Source: Mycolicibacterium tokaiense (lineage in GTDB: Bacteria; Actinomycetota; Actinomycetes; Mycobacteriales; Mycobacteriaceae). Taken from it: a stretch of DNA of 64,000 nt. This document shows, piece after piece, positions 8,975 to 17,975 of the stretch; the stretch's first letter is position 1; the number at the start of each line of letters is the position of its first letter. The notes under the pieces were generated by a model that made no database searches, was not told the DNA's origin, and saw only the letters and a list, made by a program, of their open reading frames with translations. The stretch covers positions 5,456,001 to 5,520,000 of the forward strand of contig NZ_AP022600.1 of NCBI RefSeq assembly GCF_010725885.1, given 5' to 3'. Made by a program: the position numbers and the translations under genes.

Positions 8975-11848
8975 TTGAGCACCTTTGACTTCTTTCAATC
9001 CACCGAGCTGCCGGTGCCCGATCTCGACAGCGCGGACGCCGCGCGGATCGCGCGCGTGCATTTCGGCGTCGACGTGACGGCCACCGCGCTGGGCAGCCAG
9101 CAGGACGCGAACTTCCTGCTGGCCGGAGACACCGGGGCCGTGGGAGTGCTCAAGGTGGCCAATCCCGCCTTCAGCCGCGTGGAGATCGAGGCCCAGGACG
9201 CCGCCGCCGATCACATCGCCGGGCGCGAACCCACCGTCCGCACCGCACGCAACGTCGGCCCGGCGGCGGGCCCCATCGCCGATGTGGGCACCGGAACCAG
9301 TCTCTACGCCCGGATCATCGACTTCCTGCCCGGCGGGACGCTCGGCGGCGACGGGTACGTCGCCCCGTCGCGGTGGGCTGCCCTGGGCACGCTGGCGGGC
9401 CGGACGGTGCGGGCACTGGTTGACTTCGATCACCCAGGGGTCGACCGGGTGCTGCAGTGGGACCTGCGCCATGCCGACCGGACCCTGGAGTTGCTGACCC
9501 CGTACGTGTCGGACCCGAACAAGCGGGCGCTGCTCGAGAGCGCGGGTGGCGCGGCCTGGGACGCGGTCTCCGAGCGGGCCGATCAGCTGCCCGTGCAGGT
9601 GATCCACGGCGATCTCACCGACGACAACGTGGTGTGCTCGGACCGGACCCGGCTGCCGGACGGCATCATCGACCTCGGGGACCTCACCCGGTCCTGGGCG
9701 GTGGGCGAGCTGGCCATCGCCGCGTCTGCCGTGCTGCGGCACGCCGACGGCGAGCCCGCGAGCGCGCTGCCCCTGATCGCCGCGTTCCACCGGCAGCGGC
9801 CGCTGGATGCCGCCGAGATCGAGGTGCTGTGGCCGCTGGTGATCCTGCGCGCAGCCATCCTGGTGGTCAGTGGCCACCAGCAGGTCGCGATCGACCCGGG
9901 CAACGACTACGCCGCGGGCGCCCAGGACGACGAGTGGCGGATCTTCGAACGGGCCACGTCCGTTCCCGCGGCGGTGATGGCCCGGCTGATCGAGCATGCA
10001 CTCGGCGCCGACACCGCCGTCGCGGCACCGGACTGCGGCCCGCTGATCGCGGGTGTCGAGCCCGAGCTGCTCGATCTGTCCATCCAGTCCGATGCCATGG
10101 ACGCCGGCCGCTGGCTCGAGCCTGACGCCGAGGACAGCCTGGCCGCCGAGCGCGACGCCGAGGTGGTGGTCACCGCCTACGCGGCGCCCCGGCTGACCCG
10201 ATCCGCGGTACTCAGCAGCCGGTCACCGGCCACCGTGCCGACGGGGATCGACATCTGGCTGTCCCGACCCGCCGCCCTGTGCGCGCCGTGGTCCGGCACC
10301 GTCATCTCCGAGGGCGGCGAGGTGCTGCTGACCGGAGCCGGGCTGACCCTGCGGATCGTCGGCGACGCCTCCGCCACGGTCGGCACCGTCACCCGCGGCG
10401 AGGAGCTGGCCACGGCTGGTCCCGGCCGTCTGTGGGTGCAGGTGACAGCCGAGAATGCCTGCCCGGTTCCGGATTTCATCCGCCCCGAGTACGCGCCGGG
10501 GTGGCTCGCGCTGACCCGCGATCCGGGTGCCCTGGTGGGGCTGTCCGCCGCCGTAGAGGGTCCCGACAGCTCCGCTCTGCTGGCCCGCCGCGCACGGTCC
10601 TTCGCCGCAGTCCAGGAGCAGTACTACAGCGCCCCGCCGCGCATCGAGCGCGGGTGGCGGGAACACCTGCAGGACACCGAGGCCCGCAGTTACCTCGACA
10701 TGGTCAACAACGTCACCAGCATCGGCCACGGACATCCCGAGCTGGCCGACGCGGTGGCCCGCCAGTGGCGCCGGCTCAACACCAACTCGCGCTTCAATTA
10801 CGCTGCGGTGGTCGAGTTCTCCGAGCGGTTGGCCGCCACCCTGCCCGATCCCCTGGACACCGTGTTCCTGGTGAACTCCGGCTCCGAGGCGGTGGATCTG
10901 GCTCTGCGCCTGGCGTTCACCACCACCGGCCGCCAGGATGTGGTGGCCGTCGCAGAGGCCTACCACGGGTGGACCTACGCCACCGACGCGGTGTCCACGT
11001 CCACCGCCGACAATCCCAACGCCCTGACCACCCGGCCGCAGTGGGTCCATACCGTGCCCTCCCCCAACAGCTTTCGCGGACACCACCGCGGAGCCGACGC
11101 GGTTGCCTACGCCCCCGAGGCGGTGGCCGTGATCGAGCACCTGAGCACCCAGGGCACCCCACCCGCGGCGTTCATCGCCGAACCCTTCTACGGCAACGCC
11201 GGCGGCGTGGCGCTGCCGGACGGCTACCTCGCGGCGGTGTACGCCGCAGTGCGGGCGGCGGGCGGGCTGGCCATCGCCGACGAGGTGCAGGTGGGCTACG
11301 GCCGGCTCGGGCACTGGTTCTGGGGCTTCCAGCAGCAGGGCGTGCTGCCCGACATCGTGACTGTGGCCAAGGCGATGGGCAATGGCCAGCCCCTCGGCGC
11401 CGTCATCACCACCAAGGCCATCGCCGACGCCTATCGCGGCCAGGGGTACTTCTTCTCCTCCGCCGGCGGCAGCCCGGTGTCCAGCGTGGTGGGGCTGACA
11501 GTGCTGGAGGTGATCCAGCGCGACGGCCTGCAACACAACGCCGCCCAGGTGGGCGAGCACCTGCGCCGACGGCTGACGGAGCTGGCCCAGCGGCACCCGC
11601 TGATCGGCGCCGTGCACGGCAGCGGCCTCTACATGGGGGTGGAGCTGGTCCGGGACCGCCGGACGCTGGAGCCGGCCGACACCGAGACCGCGGCGATCTG
11701 CGAGCGCATGCGTGAGCTGGGAGTTATCGTCCAGCCCACGGGCGATCACCTGTGCGTGTTGAAGATGAAACCGCCGATGTGCCTGACGGTGGAATCCGCC
11801 GACTTCTTCGTCGACATGTTGGATCGGGTATTGCGCACCGGGTGGTGA
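8975..11848 (+). CDS. Bifunctional aminoglycoside-phosphotransferase-like kinase / class III PLP aminotransferase-fold fusion
   Basis: This 957-residue three-part protein begins with an APH/choline-kinase-type kinase at residues ~1-330 (HGDLTDDNVV near 211, IDLGDLTRS near 230). Residues ~400-520 form a small beta-rich module (WSGTVISEGGEVLLTG) resembling a peptidase-M23/barrel fold. Residues ~540-950 are a class III aminotransferase-fold domain, with NSGSEAVDLALRLA, IADEVQVGYGRLG and the PLP lysine K799 in VAKAMGNGQ. Established knowledge: human hydroxylysine kinase and the AGXT2L phospho-lyases act in sequence on amino alcohols. By analogy this enzyme may phosphorylate an amino alcohol and then eliminate phosphate and ammonia. 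Start TTG follows AGGAG with 5-nt spacing. Confidence 0.8.
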   Translation: MSTFDFFQSTELPVPDLDSADAARIARVHFGVDVTATALGSQQDANFLLAGDTGAVGVLKVANPAFSRVEIEAQDAAADHIAGREPTVRTARNVGPAAGPIADVGTGTSLYARIIDFLPGGTLGGDGYVAPSRWAALGTLAGRTVRALVDFDHPGVDRVLQWDLRHADRTLELLTPYVSDPNKRALLESAGGAAWDAVSERADQLPVQVIHGDLTDDNVVCSDRTRLPDGIIDLGDLTRSWAVGELAIAASAVLRHADGEPASALPLIAAFHRQRPLDAAEIEVLWPLVILRAAILVVSGHQQVAIDPGNDYAAGAQDDEWRIFERATSVPAAVMARLIEHALGADTAVAAPDCGPLIAGVEPELLDLSIQSDAMDAGRWLEPDAEDSLAAERDAEVVVTAYAAPRLTRSAVLSSRSPATVPTGIDIWLSRPAALCAPWSGTVISEGGEVLLTGAGLTLRIVGDASATVGTVTRGEELATAGPGRLWVQVTAENACPVPDFIRPEYAPGWLALTRDPGALVGLSAAVEGPDSSALLARRARSFAAVQEQYYSAPPRIERGWREHLQDTEARSYLDMVNNVTSIGHGHPELADAVARQWRRLNTNSRFNYAAVVEFSERLAATLPDPLDTVFLVNSGSEAVDLALRLAFTTTGRQDVVAVAEAYHGWTYATDAVSTSTADNPNALTTRPQWVHTVPSPNSFRGHHRGADAVAYAPEAVAVIEHLSTQGTPPAAFIAEPFYGNAGGVALPDGYLAAVYAAVRAAGGLAIADEVQVGYGRLGHWFWGFQQQGVLPDIVTVAKAMGNGQPLGAVITTKAIADAYRGQGYFFSSAGGSPVSSVVGLTVLEVIQRDGLQHNAAQVGEHLRRRLTELAQRHPLIGAVHGSGLYMGVELVRDRRTLEPADTETAAICERMRELGVIVQPTGDHLCVLKMKPPMCLTVESADFFVDMLDRVLRTGW

Positions 11849-11863
11849 ACCGGCAGCTCACAG

Positions 11864-11888
11864 CCCGCGTCGGCGGGTCCCGGCCGGG
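11864..11888 (+). terminator. GC-rich hairpins after the fusion gene
   Basis: CCCGC-GTCG-GCGGG (11864-11877) is followed at once by the 10-bp perfect palindrome CCCGGCCGGG (11879-11888), just downstream of the fusion gene stop. There is no T-run. It probably separates the fusion gene from the promoter of the glycosyltransferase operon that starts at 11895. Confidence 0.35.
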
Positions 11889-11894
11889 GGCGCG

Positions 11895-11923
11895 TTGCGC
11901 TGGTTAGCTGCGCGAATTAAAGT
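11895..11923 (+). promoter_or_regulatory. Promoter of the glycosyltransferase operon
   Basis: TTGCGC (11895-11900), a 17-nt spacer and TAAAGT (11918-11923). The architecture is the same as at the tetR promoter (TTGCCC-N17-TAGCGT). An ATG lies eight bases after the -10, giving a probably leaderless 20-codon leader ORF. Confidence 0.6.
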
Positions 11924-11937
11924 CCAGACACATGTCC
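11922..11937 (+). promoter_or_regulatory. Putative TetR operator at the glycosyltransferase operon
   Basis: GTCCAGACACATGTCC begins on the last two bases of the -10 and contains the inverted half-sites GACA-CA-TGTC. It matches the tetR-promoter site GTCCGGACATGTGTCC at 13 of 16 bases and in exactly the same phase to the -10. A second TGTC-CA-GACA palindrome follows at 11933-11942. Confidence 0.6.
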
Positions 11938-11994
11938 AGACACAGCAGCGCGTTACTCCCCGTCTTCAGCGGCGCCGCGGCTGGTCGGGTATAG
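11932..11994 (+). CDS. Leaderless 20-codon leader ORF upstream of the glycosyltransferase
   Basis: ATG at 11932 lies eight bases after the TAAAGT -10 and opens a 20-codon frame starting MSRHSSALLPVF. Its TAG (11992-11994) sits ten bases before the glycosyltransferase ATG and directly against an in-frame GTG. It could couple translation to the operon. The same -10-to-start distance is seen at tetR. Inferred from layout only. Confidence 0.4.
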   Translation: MSRHSSALLPVFSGAAAGRV

Positions 11995-12003
11995 GTGAAA
12001 GGC

Positions 12004-13242
12004 ATGCGCATCGCCCTGCTGTCGTACCGCAGCAAGACCCACTGCGGCGGCCAAGGGGTGTACGTCCGTCACCTGAGCCGTGGCCTGGCCGATCTGGGCC
12101 ACCACGTCGAGGTGTTCTCCGGGCAGCCCTATCCGGAAGGCCTGGACCCCCGGGTGCGGCTGTGCAAGGTGCCCAGTCTGGACCTCTACCGGGAACCGGA
12201 TCCGTTCCGAGTACCGCGGCCCGGCGAGATCCGCAGCGGGATCGACCTGCTCGAGCTCGGCACCATGTGGACCGCGGGCTTCCCGGAACCGCGCACCTTC
12301 GGCCTGCGCGCCGCCCGGTTGCTTGCCGAGCGGCGCAGCGAGTTCGATGTGGTGCACGACAACCAGAGCCTCGGTACCGGGTTACGCCGGATCGCCGCGG
12401 CGGGCCTGCCGGTGGTGGCCACCGTGCACCACCCCATCACCCGCGACCGGGTGCTCGACCTGGCCGCCGCCAAGTGGTGGCGCAAGCCCCTGGTGCACCG
12501 GTGGTACGGCTTTGCCCAGATGCAGAAGCGGGTGGCCAGGGGCATCCCTGACCTGTTGACCGTCTCCACCACCTCGGCCGCCGACATCGCGGCGGATTTC
12601 GGCGTCAGCCCCGATCAGCTACATGTGGTGCCACTCGGCGTGGACACCCACGTGTTCGCCCCCACCGACAACCCGCGGGTCCGCGGCCGCATCATCGCCA
12701 TCGCCAGCGCGGACGTGCCGCTCAAGGGTGTGGCGAACCTGCTGCAGGCGGTGGCCAAGCTGCGCACCGAACGCGACGTCGAACTGCAACTGGTGGCACG
12801 GCTGGAGAGCAAGGGCCCCACCGAGAAGCTGATCGCCGAGCTGGGCATCTCCGACATCGTGCACATCTCCAGCGGAGTGTCCGACGCCGAGCTGGCCGCC
12901 CTGCTGGCATCGGCCGAGATCGCCTGCATTCCTTCCCTGTACGAGGGTTTCTCGCTGCCCGCGGTCGAAGCCATGGCCAGCGGAACACCCATCGTGGCCA
13001 GCCGGGCCGGGGCACTTCCCGAGGTGTTGGGCACCGACGGGGACGCTGCGGTGCTGGTGGCGCCGGGCAACGTCGAGGAACTCACCACGAGCCTGGGCGA
13101 GCTGCTGAGCTCGCCGGACGAACTGCACCGCATGGGGATTGCCGGCCGTCGGCGCGCGGTGGACATTTACAGCTGGGAATCGGTTGCCGCACAGACGGTT
13201 TCGGTGTACCAGCGCGCAATCGATCGGGGACGTACATGCTGA
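12004..13242 (+). CDS. GT4-type glycosyltransferase (GT-B fold)
   Basis: This 412-residue GT-B enzyme has an N-terminal acceptor domain (RIALLSYRSKTHCGGQGVYV with the glycine-rich loop) and a C-terminal nucleotide-sugar domain with the E-x7-E motif in YEGFSLPAVEAMASG near residue 313. It should transfer a sugar from an activated donor to a lipid, glycan or secondary metabolite on the cytoplasmic side. ATG at 12004 is preceded by AGGTG with 6-nt spacing; an in-frame GTG at 11995 is possible. It overlaps the methyltransferase gene by 7 nt and heads the operon GT-MT-toroid protein. Acceptor and donor unknown. Confidence 0.85.
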   Translation: MRIALLSYRSKTHCGGQGVYVRHLSRGLADLGHHVEVFSGQPYPEGLDPRVRLCKVPSLDLYREPDPFRVPRPGEIRSGIDLLELGTMWTAGFPEPRTFGLRAARLLAERRSEFDVVHDNQSLGTGLRRIAAAGLPVVATVHHPITRDRVLDLAAAKWWRKPLVHRWYGFAQMQKRVARGIPDLLTVSTTSAADIAADFGVSPDQLHVVPLGVDTHVFAPTDNPRVRGRIIAIASADVPLKGVANLLQAVAKLRTERDVELQLVARLESKGPTEKLIAELGISDIVHISSGVSDAELAALLASAEIACIPSLYEGFSLPAVEAMASGTPIVASRAGALPEVLGTDGDAAVLVAPGNVEELTTSLGELLSSPDELHRMGIAGRRRAVDIYSWESVAAQTVSVYQRAIDRGRTC

Positions 13243-13943
13243 CAGTGGACTTCGACCGGCTCGGTGTCGGCCCGGGCACGCAGGTGATCGACGTCGGCGC
13301 CGGAGCCGGCCGGCACAGTTTCGAGGCCTACCGCCGCGGCGCACATGTGATCGCGTTCGACCAGGACAAGGAAGAACTCGAGAACGTCAGCACGATGTTC
13401 GAGGCCATGGCCGCGGCCGGCGAGGCACCTGAGGGCGCCGAGGCCGAGGCGGTGGCCGGTGACGCCCTGGCCCTGCCCTATGCCGACGGCACGTTCGACG
13501 TGGTGATCGCCTCGGAGATCCTCGAACACGTCCCGGCCGACGAGGCCGCGATCGCCGAGCTGGTGCGAGTGCTCAAGGTCGGGGGCACGCTGGCGGTCAC
13601 GGTGCCGCGCTGGTTGCCGGAACGGCTGTGCTGGCTGCTGTCCGACGACTACCACGCCAACGAGGGCGGCCACATCCGGATCTACAAGGCCGACGAACTG
13701 CGCGCCAAGGTGGAGGCCCGCGGGATGCGGTTCATCCACACCCACCACGCGCACGCACTGCATTCACCGTACTGGTGGATCAAATGCGCTGTCGGCGTGG
13801 AGAAGACCCAGCATCCCGCGGTGAGCGCCTACCACCGGCTGCTGGTGTGGGACATGATGTCGGCGCCCGCGCTGACGCGCACCGCAGAGGCCGTACTGAA
13901 TCCGCTGATCGGCAAGAGCGTGGCGCTCTATTTCGAGAAGTAG
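13236..13943 (+). CDS. Class I SAM-dependent methyltransferase
   Basis: This 235-residue Rossmann methyltransferase shows motif I VIDVGAGAGRHSFEA (residues ~17-31), acidic motif II AFDQD and post-motif FDVVIASEILEHVPADE, as in the UbiE/Methyltransf_11 family. A C-terminal extension after ~residue 150 is rich in His/Tyr/Trp. Start overlaps the glycosyltransferase stop by 7 nt, and the next gene begins 4 bases later, so the three genes form a tight operon. It probably modifies the product or acceptor of that glycosyltransferase. O-, N- or C-specificity is not visible. Confidence 0.85.
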   Translation: MLTVDFDRLGVGPGTQVIDVGAGAGRHSFEAYRRGAHVIAFDQDKEELENVSTMFEAMAAAGEAPEGAEAEAVAGDALALPYADGTFDVVIASEILEHVPADEAAIAELVRVLKVGGTLAVTVPRWLPERLCWLLSDDYHANEGGHIRIYKADELRAKVEARGMRFIHTHHAHALHSPYWWIKCAVGVEKTQHPAVSAYHRLLVWDMMSAPALTRTAEAVLNPLIGKSVALYFEK

Positions 13944-13947
13944 GGCG

Positions 13948-15717
<1,770 letters not shown>

Positions 15718-15727
15718 GCGCACATCC

Positions 15728-15756
15728 TTGCCCGCCCAGATCTGTTGTAGTAGCGT
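15728..15756 (+). promoter_or_regulatory. tetR promoter
   Basis: TTGCCC (15728-15733), 17-nt spacer, TAGCGT (15751-15756). The GTG start lies eight bases after the -10, so the mRNA should be leaderless. Spacing and phase copy the glycosyltransferase promoter. Confidence 0.6.
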
Positions 15757-15771
15757 CCGGACATGTGTCCG
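15755..15771 (+). promoter_or_regulatory. Putative TetR operator overlapping the tetR start codon
   Basis: CGGACA-TG-TGTCCG is a perfect 6-bp inverted repeat with a 2-nt centre (15758-15771), inside GTCCGGACATGTGTCC (15755-15770). It covers the end of the -10, the transcription start and the GTG codon, which fits autorepression. The related site at 11922 controls the GT operon. Confidence 0.6.
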
Positions 15772-16337
15772 ATCCGGTAGCTCGGGAAGCCACCAGGCGA
15801 CGACTGACCGCCAAGCAGGCCGACACCGTGGACCGGCTGGGCCGATCCGCTGTCGACGTACTCAGCCGCGAGGGTTTCGCGGGCCTGACCATCCGCATGG
15901 TGGCCGCTGAGGCCGGTGTCGGCGCAGCGACGGCGTACACGTACTTCTCCTCCAAAGAGCATCTGGTGGCCGAGGTGTTCTGGCGCCGACTGGCCGGCAC
16001 TCCGGCGCCGCCCAACGACTCTCCGGACCGCACCACCCGCGTGATCGCCGTGCTGCGGCACATCGCGCTGCTGCTGGCCGACGAACCCGAGCTCGCGGGT
16101 GCGGTCACCACTGCCCTGCTGGGCAAGGACCCCGACGTCGAACACCTGCGACAGCGCATCGGGCGGGAGATCAACACACGTCTGACCGGGGCGCTCGGTG
16201 ATGACGGGGACCCGGCGGTGATCGAGACCCTGGAGCTGATGTACGCGGGTGCGCTGGTGCGCGCAGGTATGGGCTACAACTCCTATCAGGAGATCGCCGA
16301 ACTGCTGGAGAAGTCGGCGCGGTTGATACTCACCTGA
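15765..16337 (+). CDS. TetR/AcrR family transcriptional regulator
   Basis: This 190-residue repressor has an N-terminal helix-turn-helix (residues ~20-65: REGFAGLTIRMVAAEAGVGAATAYTYFSSKEHLVAEVF) and a C-terminal helical ligand/dimer domain. GTG at 15765 is preferred to a far upstream start because a -10 ends eight bases before it and the same geometry recurs at the GT operon. Its likely targets are its own promoter and the GT-MT-toroid operon, through the shared GTCCRGACA-type palindromes. The ligand is unknown. Confidence 0.85.
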   Translation: MSDPVAREATRRRLTAKQADTVDRLGRSAVDVLSREGFAGLTIRMVAAEAGVGAATAYTYFSSKEHLVAEVFWRRLAGTPAPPNDSPDRTTRVIAVLRHIALLLADEPELAGAVTTALLGKDPDVEHLRQRIGREINTRLTGALGDDGDPAVIETLELMYAGALVRAGMGYNSYQEIAELLEKSARLILT

Positions 16338-16360
16338 GCCGCAGCGGGTACCCCCTTTCC

Positions 16361-16867
16361 ATGTTCGAACGCGTGGGCGCCGGGCCCGAGCGGGACGAGA
16401 CGCACACCGAGAAGCTGGACCGCAACTGGGCAAGTCTGCTGCAGGAGCTGCGGGTGGCGCAGACCGGCGTACAGCTGCTGACCGGGCTGCTGCTGACCCT
16501 GCCGTTTCACGACCGTTTCGCGGATCTCAGCCCGCTGCTGCGTACCGTCTATCTGGTCACCGTCGGTTGCTCGATCGTCAGCACGGTGCTGCTGGCCAGC
16601 CCGGTGGCCATGCATCGGGTGCTGTTCCGGCAGCACCGCCTCGACCAACTGGTGGCAGCGGCCCACAAGACCACCTACGTGGGCCTGATGTTCCTCGGGA
16701 TCTCTCTGGTAGGGGTGGTGGTCCTGGTGTTCGGCGCCGTGGCGGGCGATGGTGCCGGGGTGCTCGCCGGCGCGGCGGCGCTGGTCGGATTCCTGCTGTT
16801 CTGGGTGGTGCTGCCGCTGGCGATGCGGGCCAGACCGAAGCCGCCGACCGCCCCTCGATCACGGTGA
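16361..16867 (+). CDS. DUF6328-like integral membrane protein
   Basis: The protein has 168 residues: an N-terminal polar arm (KLDRNWASLLQELRVAQTGVQ), then about four hydrophobic helices and a basic Pro-rich tail (RARPKPPTAPRSR). The ELRVAQTGVQ..GFLL..PF pattern is typical of the actinobacterial DUF6328 family. ATG lies 23 bases after the tetR stop, so it may be read from the same mRNA. Function unknown. Confidence 0.65.
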   Translation: MFERVGAGPERDETHTEKLDRNWASLLQELRVAQTGVQLLTGLLLTLPFHDRFADLSPLLRTVYLVTVGCSIVSTVLLASPVAMHRVLFRQHRLDQLVAAAHKTTYVGLMFLGISLVGVVVLVFGAVAGDGAGVLAGAAALVGFLLFWVVLPLAMRARPKPPTAPRSR

Positions 16868-16910
16868 ATCACGGGGTTTGTTCCACCGGTAAGCGGGGAA
16901 CACGGCGGTC

Positions 16911-17861
16911 ATGTTGCTTCGCCGAGTAGCCCGTCCCCTGTTGTCCGCCGCCTTCATCGGCCAAGGCATCGAAGCGTTACGCAGCCCCAAACCGGCTGCC
17001 GACGCCGCCCGGCCCACCCTCGAAGGTTTGCAGAAACTGCCAGAACCCGTGGGCCCCAACGTTCCCAAGGACGCGGAGACGTTCGCGAAGATCACCGCAG
17101 CGGTCCAGATCGGCGGCGGCGTGTTGTTGGCCACCGGCAAGGTGCCGCGGCTGGCATCGGCAGCCCTGGCGGCCACCGTCATTCCCGCCAACCTCGGCTC
17201 CCACATGTTCTGGTCCGAGGCCGATCCCGAGCTCAAGGCGCAGAAGCGCAAGGACTTCCTGGTGGACCTGAGCCTGCTCGGCGGGCTGATCATCGCCTCC
17301 GCCGACACCGCGGGTAAGCCGTCCATCGGCTGGCGCAGCCGCCGGGCGGCCCACAAGGTCAGCAACAAGGTGACCGCAGCACTGCCCAGCGGTTCAACCC
17401 CGGCGCTGATCGACGGCGAAGTCGTCGACAAGGTGGGCAAGAACCTGCAGGGTGGCCTGCACGCCGGAGCCGAACGCAGCCGGGAGCTGGCCGAGCGCAG
17501 CGCGCCGTTGCTCGGGGCGGCCCGCGAGCGCGGTGCCGAGCTCGCCGAGATCGCGCTGGACCGCGGGTCGGAGTGGGCGCACGTGGCCCGCGAGCGGGGT
17601 GCCGAACTCGCCGAGATCGCCCGGGAGCGGGGCTTGGAACTCGCTGACGTGGCCCGGGATCGCGGAGGCGATTTCGCCGACGTCGCCCGCGACCGCGGTA
17701 TCGAGCTCGCTGACGTGGCCCGCGACCGCGGCCTGACTCTGGCCGAGGTGGCCCGTGACCGCGGCGGCGATCTGGCCCACTCGGCCCTGAGTCACAGCGA
17801 GGACCTGTCCCGCAAGGCCCGGAAGAAGGCGCGTAAGCAGGCCAAGGCGCTGCGCCGCTGA
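16911..17861 (+). CDS. DoxX-like membrane protein with C-terminal 11-residue repeats
   Basis: In this 316-residue protein, residues 1-140 form a DoxX-type four-helix membrane domain (RPLLSAAFIGQGIEALRSP; PANLGSHMFWSE; KDFLVDLSLLGGLIIAS). From about residue 200 to 293 there are about eight tandem 11-residue units of the type RERGAELAEIA / RDRGIELADVA, followed by a Lys/Arg-rich end (RKARKKARKQAKALRR). Hendecad repeats predict a long right-handed or amphipathic helix. It probably reaches from the membrane along the cytoplasmic surface or DNA; this is inference. Confidence 0.75.
   Translation: MLLRRVARPLLSAAFIGQGIEALRSPKPAADAARPTLEGLQKLPEPVGPNVPKDAETFAKITAAVQIGGGVLLATGKVPRLASAALAATVIPANLGSHMFWSEADPELKAQKRKDFLVDLSLLGGLIIASADTAGKPSIGWRSRRAAHKVSNKVTAALPSGSTPALIDGEVVDKVGKNLQGGLHAGAERSRELAERSAPLLGAARERGAELAEIALDRGSEWAHVARERGAELAEIARERGLELADVARDRGGDFADVARDRGIELADVARDRGLTLAEVARDRGGDLAHSALSHSEDLSRKARKKARKQAKALRR
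17515..17790 (+). repeat. 33-bp tandem repeat coding for hendecads
   Basis: About eight units of 33 bases, each encoding an 11-residue unit around [RE]RG.[ED][LFW]A[EDH][IV]A, are strung head to tail inside the DoxX-like gene. Units differ at third positions, so the array is old and selected at protein level rather than a recent slippage. Confidence 0.75.
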
Positions 17862-17868
17862 GGCGATC

Positions 17869-17959
17869 GATCGGCTCCTGCTCACTGTGCGGCAATGCCG
17901 CACAGCGAGTCTTGGTCGCGGTAAGTTAGAGCGTCCATGACTTCGAGCAGGAGCCGATC
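17869..17959 (+). promoter_or_regulatory. Nested inverted repeat covering the RBS of the RDD gene
   Basis: GATCGGCTCCTGCTC (17869-17883) and GAGCAGGAGCCGATC (17945-17959) are perfect 15-bp complements. Between them CTGTGCGGCA-A-TGCCGCACAG (17885-17905) is a second perfect 10-bp stem, extendable by CTC/GAG. The right arm contains AGGAG (17949-17953), the Shine-Dalgarno of the gene at 17962. RNA read through from the DoxX gene would fold and hide this RBS. Confidence 0.6.
17922..17927 (+). promoter_or_regulatory. -10 element for the RDD gene
   Basis: TAAGTT lies between the arms of the inverted repeat. A transcript from here would lack the left arm and start close to ATG 17937. No good -35 seen. 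Confidence 0.35.
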
Positions 17960-17975
17960 TGATGACTTCGGGTGA
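17937..17975 (+). CDS. Possible leaderless 12-codon ORF overlapping the RDD start
   Basis: ATG nine bases after the TAAGTT -10 opens MTSSRSRSDDFG, ending at TGA 17973-17975, 14 bases inside the RDD gene in another frame. The first nine bases, ATGACTTCG, are the same as those of the RDD gene at 17962. Position and overlap suggest translational coupling, but coding is unproven. Confidence 0.3.
   Translation: MTSSRSRSDDFG

Noticed and set aside
12659..12672. CACCGACAA (reverse of the PafBC -35) inside the glycosyltransferase
   Set aside because: Inside coding sequence, no -10 at N8 and no gene starting downstream on that strand. The same applies to copies near 14566 and 29957.
16879..16902. 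TGTTCC-N12-GGAACA inverted repeat before the DoxX-like gene
   Set aside because: Short arms with a long spacer, no partner site elsewhere in the window; not distinguishable from chance.
17515..17790. CRISPR-like array
   Set aside because: The 33-base units are contiguous, have no spacers, and code for a regular 11-residue protein repeat.
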